Shown here: positions 37,077 to 47,657 of the stretch, piece by piece
How the letters are laid out: every line of letters starts with the position of its first letter
Numbering within the stretch: position 1 is the stretch's first letter
NCBI GenBank assembly: GCA_029891385.1
Contig: CM057224.1
Span: 2,356,001 to 2,420,000 of the forward strand
Direction of reading: 5' to 3'
DNA length: 64,000 nt
DNA from: Erythroxylum novogranatense
Lineage: Eukaryota > Streptophyta > Magnoliopsida > Malpighiales > Erythroxylaceae
The notes under the pieces: model-generated
Told to the model about the DNA's origin: nothing
The model's database searches: none
Seen by the model: the letters and a program-made list of their open reading frames with translations, nothing else
Position numbers and translations under genes: made by a program

Positions 37077-40000
37077 CAAGGACGGAGATATGTGGGCTCC
37101 TCAAGTTTTTAAAAAATTAAATTATTTTTTAATTTTTAATATATAATATAATATAATATAATATATCAAAACCTAACCTATAAGTTGTCGTAAACTTCAA
37201 TGAAACGAAGAGCAACGTTATCTATAATATATATAATATATTAAAACCTTATTACAGGTTCCTTTGCTGTCATCTACAATATACATAATATATTAAAACC
37301 CTATCATAGGGTTGCTCCTTTGGAAGATCTTAATAGAAATCGTTGTCCTCAGTTTCCATCTACTCTTCAGTGGATTATAGACAATTAGCTCTTGGATGGT
37401 TCATAGGGTGACGACTAACGATTGAAAAAGGTAAGACAAATACAAAAGTGATAATGCGAACAACAGATTGATTAGTTTTTAATGGAAAAATTGCATTTTG
37501 TTGATAAATAGAAAAATGATTACGCGGATTGATTAATGTTTAATGGAAAAAAAATAAATTTTATAGAATTCGTAAATATTGGTTCTAACTATTTTTTTTT
37601 ATTTTGCAGTTATGGAAAAATATTTTAAAAAATTAAGACCGACTCTTCAGTCATCATCGTGTGATTTAAATCAGAATGTTAATAAAGCACCTCCAGCATC
37701 GATGGAGGTTATTATTGAAGAACTTGTGATTGACTTAGAAAATCCTCCTTCCGATCCAAGATTGAGACCTAATATAATGGAATATCCTCCTGAAAAACGA
37801 GATCAGATGCGTAGAGCTTATTTATTAAAAGGTCCTTGTCAACCTTGAAATCATAACTCTCCTCAAACTATGGATGGAGATCGTAAGCGGAGATTTATTG
37901 TATCATGGTTTGATGATTTCAAGGATTGGTTGGAATATAGTGTTGAAAAGATCTGATATCGCTTATATTGTTATCTTTTTTCAGCCAATCGTGAAATAAA
38001 GCATACTAATTTTGTGTCTGAGGGTTTTAGTGCTTGGCGAAAGAAAGCAAGATTAAGAGAACATGTTGGAAATCATGACTCTGATCATAATCAATGTCGA
38101 ATTGCTTGTGAAAATTTAATGAACCAATCCCAATCTATTCTGTCAACTTTTTCAAGGCAATCAGAGAAATCAAAAATTGAATATCGGTGTAGGCTAAATG
38201 CATTAATAGGGTGTCTTCGTTATCTCTTGATGCAAGGGCTGCCTTTTCGAGGAAATGATGAGTCTGAGAATTCAACAAAACAAGGGGATTTTCTAGAATT
38301 ACTAAAATTCATAGCTTCTAACAATGAAGAAATTAGGAATGTTGTTCTAGAGAATGCTCCTGAAAATCTCAAACTTACATCACCCGATATTAAACGTGAT
38401 ATCATTAATGCAGCTGCATTTGAGACAACAAAGGCCATTATTTTAGATATGGGTGATGATTTGTTCTCTATTTTAGTGGATGAATGTCGAGATGTATCAG
38501 TAAAAGAGCAAATGGGAGTCGTCATTCGGTATGTTGATAGTTTTGGATGTGTCATTGAAAGATTTCATGGTCTTGTGCATGTACGTGACACAAGTGCAAC
38601 TTCACTTTTAAAAGGTATCAAGTCATTATTCTCTAACTATGGCTTGTGTATTGCTAGCTTGAGAGGTCAAGGCTATGACGGAGCTAGTAATATGCGAGGT
38701 GAATTTCATGGTCTTAAAATCTAATTTTGAAGGAAAATTCTTGTGCTTACTACATCCATTGTTTTGCACATCAACTTCACTTACACATTGTTGTTGCTAA
38801 AAAGTATTTAAATGTATGTTCCTTTTCAATACTATTACTCGTTTGTGCAATGTTATTGGAGGATCTTGTAAGCGTAGGGATATGCTTCGAGAAAAACAAA
38901 TGGAGAAAGTGATGGCAGGAATTTCACAAGGGGTGATAGAAACTGGGCAAGGGTTGAATCAAGAAATGGCACTAAAAAGACCCGGAGATACTCGTTGGGG
39001 GTTCTCATTTTGGTACGCTCATTTATTTTCTTCTGTCATTGAGGTTCTTGAGTTTGTTGGAGAAAATGGGAATGATGATTCACAAAGGGCTGAAGCTATT
39101 GATTTAATTGATATTATGCTTCGCTTTGAATTTCTCTTTGTGTTGCATCTTATGATAAATATCTTGGGAATCACAAATGGATTATCTCAAGTTTTACAGA
39201 AGAAAGATCAAAATATAGTCAATGCAATGCATTTGGTTAAAGTCTCAAAAAGTCATTTGCAACAAGTTAGAGATGATGGTTGGGAGTCTTTATTGAAACA
39301 AGTCGTTGACTTTTGTGGTGAAAATAATGTAAGTGAGATAGATATGCAAGATATGTTTATAGTTAGAGGGAGATCAAGACGTAGAAGCGAAGACATGACG
39401 AATCTTCATCACTATCGTGTTGAGCTTTTGTATTCTGTGATTGACATGCAACTTCAAGAGCTTAACAATCGACTTGATGAAGTCAATACAAGTTTACTTT
39501 TATGTATGGCATGTCTTGATCCTAAAGACTCATTTTTTGCATTTGATATGGACAAATTGATTGAACTTGCAAAATTATATCCATCAGAGTTTCCTCTTAT
39601 TGCTTTAATTGAACTTGAATATCAGCTAGGGAATTTTATCATTGATATACGTATGGACAAGAATTTCTTTGAATTGAGTGGAATTGGAGACCTTGCTAAG
39701 AGAATGGTGGCTACAAGAAAGCATCATGTATTCCCTTTGGTTTATTTGTTAGTCAAATTGTCATTACTTTTACCAGTTGCTACAGCCACAGTGAAAAGAG
39801 CTTTCTCCACAATAAAAATTATCAAGAGTTCACTTCGTAATAAAATGAGAGATGACCTATTGAATGATTGTTTAGTGTGTTACATTAAAAGAGATGTATT
39901 TGCAAATATTGACAATGATGTTATGAAAAGATTTCAATCTATGAAAAATAGGCGAGGATCATTATAATTTTAGCTATTTTATATTCTTAATAAAACTTTG

Positions 40001-40087
40001 TTTTTTATTTAGTTTTGATATGAAAATTTTTGTGAAATTTATATTTTATTTAGGCCCCGCATATCTCCGTCCTTGGCTCCGTCACTG
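37077..40087 (+). mobile_element. hAT transposon, 3011 bp, with 8-bp TSD TAAACAAC and an empty site in copy B
   Basis: The element is flanked by TAAACAAC at 37069-37076 and 40088-40095. The paralogous segment has one TAAACAAC at 61026-61033 with the same flanks, an exact empty site. Terminal inverted repeats share CAAGGACGGAGATATG plus GGG after one mismatch. The right terminus carries a further outer 12 bases (CAGTGACGGAGC, read inward) that the left terminus lacks. It encodes a decayed transposase on the plus strand. The insertion is later than the A/B duplication unless copy B lost it by precise excision, which is less likely because hAT excision usually leaves footprints. Confidence 0.92.
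37612..39967 (+). pseudogene. hAT transposase (TTF-zinc-finger/DUF4371/hAT-dimerisation, 'ZMYM1-like'), inactivated
   Basis: The start MEKYFKKLRP follows an intron-like acceptor (TTTTGCAG). Pieces in order are a TTF-type zinc-finger region (PRLRPN... RFIVSWFDDFKDWLEYS), the DUF4371 catalytic region (about 38014-38700, with ILVDECRDVSVKEQMGVVIR and QGYDGASNMRGEF), then CFAHQLHLHIVVA and the C-terminal dimerisation block (LLPVATATVKRAFSTIKIIK). Breaks are stops at 37846-37848 and near 37953, one frameshift near 38722 and one near 38815. The rest is well preserved, so inactivation seems fairly recent. It cannot make a functional transposase now. Confidence 0.9.
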
Positions 40088-40318
40088 TAAACAACATTTG
40101 ATTAATCTATGTTTGATGTTCATATTGTATTTTTTTTAATTAAAATTTAAAAAATTTACTCGAAAAGAATAAAAAATTTTAAAAGATTAAAAAAATTTAG
40201 AAGTTTTTTAAAGTATAAGGGAGATTTACATCTTTTAAAGTTGAGAAGGAAATCATGCACTTTCTTTGCATTCTTAATCATATATTAACTTAATCACCTT
40301 CTAAACATAATTAATTAA

Positions 40319-43300
40319 TCAATACCCTTTATCCATAAATTCCCTAGCATTCTCGTAAACCCTCTTTAGGAATCTTCGAAACCTTGGAATGTCGAGCTTC
40401 ACATTCTGCACCCTCATGTACACATGCATGTTGGACCAGTTTCCTCCAACGTAAGCTTTAGGGTTCTTGAGCACCAACTCGTCAACTTTAAATTTCTCAA
40501 TCAAACTACTCTCCGCAACTTCAATCTCATACTTGGAGTACCTCAACCCCAAAACCCTTGCAGGCTTTTCAAAGCAATCCCATGAAACAAACTCTGTTCC
40601 AAGCGGTATTATTTGCCCCAACACCGAACCCGGCCTTAGAAAAAACAGATGTGTCATCCCTGCTCCATGAACTCCAATCATTGCATGGCTTCCATGGATC
40701 AACCTGTACGAATCCGCCAACCGACTGCTCTGTCTTGGCTTCAGCACTTCCACTTCAAAACCCACCTCCTCGCTCACCGCCGTAACCTCCTCGATGTTTA
40801 ATATCACCCTCCCAGCTCCGGCACCTTCCCGTTGGATTATGACAAGTCGTGGCCTTGCGCTTGATGATTTATGCTTTTCCAGGTCAATATTGTCGAGTCC
40901 TGCAATATGGTGAAAAAATAATCTGAGGAATAATTAAATTTATTCTATACTAACTCATGAGTCATGATTACCAATTACTTAATTTCTATTAATTAATTAA
41001 TAATGATATTCGTTATTAAATACAAATATTTTATAAAATAATATTTTAATATGATATCTCTATATCCCCAAAAGTATAAACATAAAATATAATAAACATA
41101 CCAAAAATCTATTATTATTGTTATTATTTAAAATATTAATATGTCTATTAAGAAGAAAAACATATAAAAAATATAACCAGTTAGTGATTAAAGTTAAGTA
41201 ACATCTCTACTCCTAATTTAATCAATGAAGTTTTGTAAACAGAAAAGTAAATTCATTTGATATTAATCATCAAATTATGAGTCAAAATTAAAGTTTTTTT
41301 TGTTGTCCACGAGGTGTTCTAAAAGTGTCATAACTATAAGAAGATACTTTAAGCTATTCACACCTAGACTAATTCCCACTCGAACCAGATAGGTCCTTAC
41401 AGGAGGTAAAATTCTAACCCCAAATTTTAAACGAATACATACATGAAGACGGTTTGTTTTAATGTGTCATATTCAAGTTGACCCAACACGTTTTAAAATT
41501 GAGTTCGGGCTGCACAAGCCTGTCCAAGCTCTAGGCCGGACACATATAAGTAAAAAGATATCATTTTGACTTTTTTAATTTTTAAAAATAAATAGTTCAA
41601 GTCAGGCCGAGTTAAATTGAGCCAAGAGACTAAGTTAGGTTGAGCCTAAGCGAGTAGAACTCGAGCCTTTGAGCCCTGTTAAGTCCAGGTCAGGCCCGAC
41701 CCAACTCATTACCATCCTAATTTTTAAGACAAAAATAAACGAAACTTTTGTTACCTAGAGTATTACTTGTGTTGCTGTAGGCATTTTGGAGTAGTTCTTG
41801 GAAAGTAACGAGTGTTTTTGGGTGGGGTACCATTGTTGTGTTTATCACCATCGCACCATGCTTGATGAGCCCCACCGTAACTGATGGGAAGCAATGGGTA
41901 GCCGTTTGATTGTCCATGTTAATCACAGGGTGGTGAGTGAGGTGGAGGAGCAAATCAGCGTATTTCCGGAACCACCGTTCCCTCCAATCACTGATTACAA
42001 GGATGATATCTTGATCATAAAATATGGTTTGTACGGTGATGTAGAGGGGAATCAGGCCTTCGTTAAGATCATGAAAGAAGTTACCAGTGTACCCACCCGT
42101 ACTGAATACCAGTGCTGGACTATTGTGTGTGACCCCACACGGAACTTTTGGTGGGGTTGCGACAATGTTGATCTCTTTAACCAAGGAAATCGCCGTTTTG
42201 TCTTTCTTGCGAGGGTAAGGATGGATTTTCATCACGACGTCTGTTTGATTAGATCTGTTGGGGTCCATGATAAAGAATGTTGAGGAGTTAGGATCCAACA
42301 GTGATGAACCGTTGATAGAGCAGAGATCATAATCTCTCGGAGGCCTATCGCATGTGATTGATACATGGGCTTGAGTGAGTGAAGGTGCTGTGCTGTGTGT
42401 CCAGCTCATTAGACTTCCTAAAAAACCAATTAACAAGTTAAAACAAGTCACTCAATGACATCAAACACCGACATAATATAATATTTGATTTGATTACAAA
42501 TGAAGAAAATAAAGTTTCACAATGTAATTTAAAAAAAAAACAATGAACAAATTTTAATAAAATTTTATTAAAAATAAAAAAAAATTCAATCAATTCTGAA
42601 ATCAACTTTTTGATTCGATTTTAAATTTTAAATTGATTTATTTTAATAAATTTTGTTATAAGAAATTGGCAGGTTTTGTTAAATCAATATATTTTATAAA
42701 CTAAAATAAATAAGTTAATTCATATTTCATAATCTATTCTTCTTGAGGGGTCCTCTCGAACTTTTATAAGGCTCAAGTTGACTTTTAATAGGGTTGGGTC
42801 AGGTTAGATTGAGCCTGAATTCTTCTGTCATTTTAAAGATAATCTCTTTTTAAATTTTATTTCAAATTCTTCCATTTTAAATTTTATTGCATACCAATTT
42901 TATTAAATCTTAAAGTTCTTATTTATTGTTTTAATTTTCGATCTAATTTTAAAACCTTAACTTTTACAGGAAATTAATAAGAACTGACACATCATCACAC
43001 TTAAATTAATTTAATTCATATGCAAATAAAAACTATATCCAAACATTTTTATATGAATAAAATCAATAAATCCAGTGAACAAAACGAAGCGTTTTGTGAA
43101 AGTATGAGGAGGATTATAATATACACAACCTTACCTTTTATCTTTACAAATAATAAGCTATTCTTGTAACTTGAAACTTGTGACTCAAAGAGCAACTTTT
43201 CGATTGCTCCGAAAGTCACCTTCTTAATATGAATAATATATTCAATTAAAGTCTTAAGTTATTGAAGCGTTTTTCTATATATTTTATATCCTTTTATATA

Positions 43301-43700
43301 AATAACTAAATTATGAATTAAAAAATATAAAATGTCTTATTTTGATGGATGATGATAATTAATAATTAATAATTATACATTAAATGATTAAATAGTTAAA
43401 TAACATATTTTGGTTGATAATAAATCAGATTAAAAACAGAAACATAAAACAAAATATACTTTTATTGTTTTAATATATTTTGAAAATTGAAATAAATCAA
43501 ATTCAAAAATAAAAAAATCAAATAAACAAAATTTTTCATTAAATTTAAAAACAAAAACAAAAACTAAAAATAGAGGGTATGTTACCTTGTAAGGATATGG
43601 AACGTGGACCAAGAGATATAAGAGTAACACCAACATATAGCAATGCCAAGAAAGCAGCAACCATTACTGCTGAACCTCTTCGATCGTCGAAAACTTCCAT
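40319..43700 (-). CDS. GT61-A: family-61 glycosyltransferase (DUF563; xylan/O-glycan type), three exons, 452 residues
   Basis: GT61 enzymes are Golgi type II proteins that add xylose, arabinose or GlcNAc; in plants they act mainly on xylan and N-glycans. The donor and acceptor here are not deducible. Exons in gene order are 43700-43586, 42417-41755 and 40899-40319, with matching phases (CAA G|GA and CTA G|GA). Residues 1-10 are cytosolic and 11-32 form the signal anchor (VMVAAFLALLYVGVTLISL). The lumenal domain has PALVFSTGGYTGNFFHDLNE (about 139-158), HCFPSVTVGL and the family signature GVHGAGMTH at 335-343. Position 186 is Arg where copies B and C have Trp. It diverges from GT61-C and parallels GT61-B. 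Automated names such as 'O-linked-mannose GlcNAc transferase-like' come from the shared DUF563 fold. Confidence 0.9.
41455..41725. repeat. Dispersed GC-island repeat family, member in GT61-A intron 2
   Basis: It has a core with CAAGCCTGTCCAAG, CTAGGCCGGACACATA and GGTCAGGCCCGACCCAA, split by an AT tract (TTTTTTAATTTTTAAAAA). The same layout occurs at about 62240-62490 (intron 2 of GT61-B, same position) and, more diverged, at about 22125-22440, 25436-25610, 28285-28450, 28660-28990 and 48790-48990. There is no ORF. It is probably an old non-autonomous element whose class I cannot determine. Confidence 0.6.
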
Positions 43701-44540
43701 GGTTTCAGCTCAGCCAGCTCACCCTTGAAGATGATCTTCACAATGTTCGACGAAGACTTCAAACAAAGATTTACTTGTGTATAAGCTGAAACTGGCAAGC
43801 TCGACGAAGAAGAAGACTATGGGCACCGACGAAGACAAACAGAGACGCAGGAGAAATGGAAATTGAGAGAGGAAAAGGAGGTGCTGATGGCCAAGACAAC
43901 AAGAGTGGAATGTTTTCTTAATGTTACCAAGTATTTAAACTTAAATTAAATTCCTGTGCAAGTATTCTAGTTTAAGCTGCATCTTTTGCTAATGACTTTT
44001 CACCATAAACAGATCCTTGTAGGTTACTCCCATCCTCGTCTGGCACGTATTGGTTATGTTTGTTGCTTTGCAATCTGTATAGAGTCGCTTTCTTTCAGTG
44101 TACCTGATTTTTGGACTTGGTTGACTTAGAGGCCACTTAGCTTTTCTTAAGGGAATCCAATAGGTAGACTTAACACCAACATTTGTTGAACTTCCGAGCC
44201 ATATGGTGTTAGAGATCTTTGTCCTCATGGAAAATTTTGTTTTGTTTTTTCTATTAAGAGGACAACTATTAGTTGTAATTTTGGCTTTTAATAAATTATC
44301 AGTTAAGCCATACATGATTTAGATTAATAGGTCGAAGTCTGAATAAAAAATGGATCACTTTCAATGTCGACCTAGTTCATATCGACCTTGTAATGAGAAA
44401 GTTCAATGTGAGTACTATATAAAGGTGAAAGTCTTCTACAGTTACTTATATCAATCGTAAGCATATAATTCTCTGACTCATTAAGAGTTTGCGTATTGAA
44501 GATATTGTAGAAAAGCCTAAATTGAGTGTTGGTGAACAAC
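43701..44540. other. GT61-A upstream region
   Basis: The leader of GT61-A contains three CGACGAAGA repeats (about 43748-43830). A TATA-like TTTAAATAC on the minus strand lies near 43928-43937. Beyond 44000 no gene is seen; apparent frames are short and unrecognised. The part from about 44300 may belong to the decayed LTR described next. Confidence 0.45.
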
Positions 44541-44544
44541 TTCC

Positions 44545-46437
44545 TTAATTATCCCAGGAGGATCAGAGCTCGTTTCAGCATCAAAAATTGCTTCGAAACA
44601 CGGAATGAAATCGAAATAGGATATTCGGCATTTCTTTCATTTTTACCCTTTCATGTATGATCCTGAGTACCTAATAGGATCTGCGCTACGTATTACACGT
44701 GATATTAGAGCAGTTACGTGATCGGGTTAATAAAATCAAAGGTTTTTTTTGTTTCTATTCTATACAGTTATCTTCAATTTTTGATTCACTTTTTGATTTT
44801 TTTATGTATATAATTACGTAAAAGTAACATACATAAGGCTAGTATTAAAAATGGGTCAAGCGAAGCTAAAAACGGATCGCCCTCCCCATTTGAGGGTGAT
44901 GAAATGTCCAGTTTAAAAATATTTACAGGTGAAAAATGTGAGGAAACTACATCTAAAAGTTGTATCTCAACCATTGAGACAACGACACAACGTGATGCTG
45001 CTGTCCTTGAGGTCGACAATGCCATAAATCCTGTCCTATCCGACAACTCAATCCTCGTACACGGCTGAGATAATTTGCCTAATTGCTCCAATACACTCTT
45101 CTATTACTGTTTCGACCTCCAGTTTTTGTAAACAATCAAATAATGCATGAACAAAGGGAAACGGGAGGAGAGTTTCAGGGATTGCAGATTGTGTGTACTA
45201 AAAGATTCTAAACACGGAGTCTTTATGTACTTGGCGAAGTAATTTACTATGTTTCAGGCAAGAGTTCAGTGTTAATCCGATTTGGGACCATTACTTGAAA
45301 ATTGATATGAGAAGTTTAATGACAACGTTAGAATTTACAATGAATCTACGAGTCCACACGAGAAGGAAAGTTAGATTACATATAAGTCTAAGTGAGATTC
45401 TATCCTAAAATTAATTGGTGATAGGTGGAAGTAACCTACTAGATTTATATCTTTCTTTTTTCTCTCTTTTCTAATGTAAACAAACTCACTTTATATTTCA
45501 ACACACCTTCCTGTGTGGATTACAACAACACGACATAATCTATCATTTTAGGAGTTAACGAGTAATATAAAAGACTTGGCTACGATCTATGTTAAAATTC
45601 TGATAGACCTCTGTGCCCACACGAGAAAGAAAGAAAGACTACATATAAGTCTAAATCAGGTTCCATCCTAAAATCAGTTGGTGATAGGTGAAGTAGTCCA
45701 CTAGACTTATATGTTAGTCTTCTTTCCTCCCTTTTTTCAATACGGGACAAACTCCTACTTTATATTTCAATCAAAAAAACATAACTTAATTATGAGTAAA
45801 TGATCCTAACACTACATTGCATATTCAATCCAAGAGCGTACATGGAAATTGCAGAATTTAAACTTGGACCACAGTAGTTCCACAGGCGTTTACTGCTACG
45901 AACCAACATACCTATATCCTCTCAGAAGGTAAAGACCCAACTAGAGATTGATTTTTGTCATCAAATTCTGTGGGTGGCTTCAAGCAGCTATCCAATGTAA
46001 CTTGAAGCTCACCTGTCCATGTACCACTCTCATTTTCTTGTAACTTGACTTGTACGTTTTAAATGCTCATCTTTTCCCATTGGTCCACGCAGCAAAATTA
46101 TTCTTAGATTCATCTTGCTGATTGGAAGCTAGGTCAATTTAATGGTTAATGGCTTTGATGATGCTTGTGACTTCAACCTGCTTGTGGTCACCAGAAACCG
46201 ACTTCTTCCAGCTAAGCCCCAATTTGTTTTTCTTGGTGCTGGTTCAATAATGGTTTATCTAAGTTTTCCTTCTTAGTCAACTGTCTTGGGAGGATCGAAG
46301 CTCGTTTCGGTATCAAAAATTGCTTCAAAATTCGGAATGAAACTGAAATCAAATATTCTGTATTTCCTTCATTTGATCCTTTCGTGATCCTAAGTATGTA
46401 ATAGAGTTTATGCTTCATATTACATATGCAGCCAAAG
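44545..46437 (+). mobile_element. Decayed LTR-retrotransposon remnant (two related ~160-bp segments with a primer-binding-like site)
   Basis: Segments 44552-44700 and 46278-46430 share GGAGGATC, AGCTCGTTTC, ATCAAAAATTGCTTC, GGAATGAAA and TTTCATT in the same order and orientation. Immediately after the first is TGATATTAGAGCAG, resembling the tRNA-Met primer site TGGTATCAGAGC. So the first may be the end of a 5' LTR and the second of a 3' LTR. The 1.6 kb interior has no recognisable gag or pol. It also includes a second repeat pair (about 45345-45510 and 45612-45770, sharing CACACGAGAA, ACATATAAGTCTAA and TTGGTGATAGGTG). Confidence 0.5.
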
Positions 46438-46588
46438 CATAGGATCGCAAAAAGTGGATTCAAGGTGTTTGTTGAACATGGTAGACTACTTTTGTAACTT
46501 AACAAATCCCCTCTTGATTAAGTGGGCTCGGATACTTGAACCTTTATTTATATCAATCAAGCACATGGGCTCGGATATTCTTGAACCT

Positions 46589-46598
46589 TGTATATAAG
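46589..46598 (+). promoter_or_regulatory. TATA box of GT61-C
   Basis: TGTATATAAG is a good TATA match 228-237 bases before the GT61-C start codon, followed by a CT-rich leader. Just before it a 20-base motif (GGGCTCGGATA..TTGAACCTT) occurs twice (about 46525 and 46568). Confidence 0.5.
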
Positions 46599-46825
46599 CA
46601 GCCAACGCTTATTAGTCAATCCTCCATTCCCTAGTTATAAGCATTCATACCCTTCTCAACCTATTCTTTCATTGTTATTTTCGTCTTCTACCCAGGAGTC
46701 ATTCTAATTTCTGGATTATGTCTCCAAGACGATGAGCTAAGAAAATCAGCAACTTGGTCTTAACCATACGTTTTCTGATAAGCTTGCTTATAGTTTGGAT
46801 AAGTTAAGTGAAAGTATAGGAGGAT

Positions 46826-47609
46826 ATGAAGAAAAGCTCGACGAAATGGGGTTGTTTAAGAGTACGAAGACTTGTTGCCTTGTGTCTGGCATGCTTCTCA
46901 ACCTTCCTCGTATACCAGATCAGATTGTCTTTTGTTCATCTACTGAAATCCAGAGTTCTTACAGCTCCAGGTATGGCTTCCCAACATAGCTCCTACCCTG
47001 ATTGTCTTATGCTTCAAACGCATAGCTCTTAGGGTTAGGGTTGTTTGTTTCTGTTTTTTTTTTCTATTTTTTGTTGTTGTTTTTGTAAAAAAAAAACAGG
47101 CAGATAAAACGTGTTTGGTTTACTCTGTTGCAATTTTTTGTTTCTGAAAATAAAAAAACTACAACAGTTTTACAGAAATCAAAAATCATCGTTTCCGAAT
47201 TTTGACAACAAGTTTTCTTCAACAGAAAACTAACATATTCCTACTTTCTATCTTGAAAATAATAATAATAATAATAATAATAATACAAATTTATAATAAT
47301 AATAATAATAATAATAAGATAATTAATTTGATATAATAAAATTAATAATAAAAATAATAATATTTATAATATTAAAAATAATAAGTAGAAAATTTATAAC
47401 AATAATTAATAATAATTAATATTATTATTTTTATTAACAATAAATAATAATAAAATTAATAAGAATAAGAATAACTTAATAATAATAATAATAATAATAA
47501 TGAGTTTAATAATATAATAATAAAATTAATAATAATAAGAATAACTTAATAATAATAATAATAATGAGTTTAATAATATAATAATAAAATTAATAATAAT
47601 AAGAATAAC

Positions 47610-47657
<48 letters not shown>

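Larger units (their letters stand above)
35946..43400. repeat. Copy A of a segmental duplication carrying GT61-A
   Basis: Sequence from about 35946 (GATCCAAATGCTATTTAGGG) matches copy B from about 60344 (GATCCAAAAGCTAATTTAGG). The match continues with the same order and orientation through the GT61 gene and its introns. Anchor points: 37068/40088 with 61025/61026, 40319 with 61255, 40899 with 61835, 42417 with 63183, and 43100-43240 with 63560-63710. Copy A has extra insertions: a 442-bp MITE-like piece, a 3.0 kb hAT element, about 160 bases in intron 2 (near 41300-41460) and several hundred bases in intron 1. The right boundary is uncertain. Confidence 0.85.

Noticed and set aside
38220..38555. 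Minus-strand frame within the hAT element
   Set aside because: Antisense shadow of the transposase frame.
41894..42283. 129-codon plus-strand frame opposite GT61-A exon 2, repeated opposite GT61-B (62660-63049)
   Set aside because: Antisense shadow of a conserved coding exon. It is conserved only because the sense strand is.
43989..44315. 108-codon minus-strand frame upstream of GT61-A
   Set aside because: Not recognised, no promoter or splice context; lies in probable repeat DNA.
47030..47044. TTAGGGTTAGGGTT, telomere-like
   Set aside because: Only two repeat units; a common telo-box-like string, not an interstitial telomere array.
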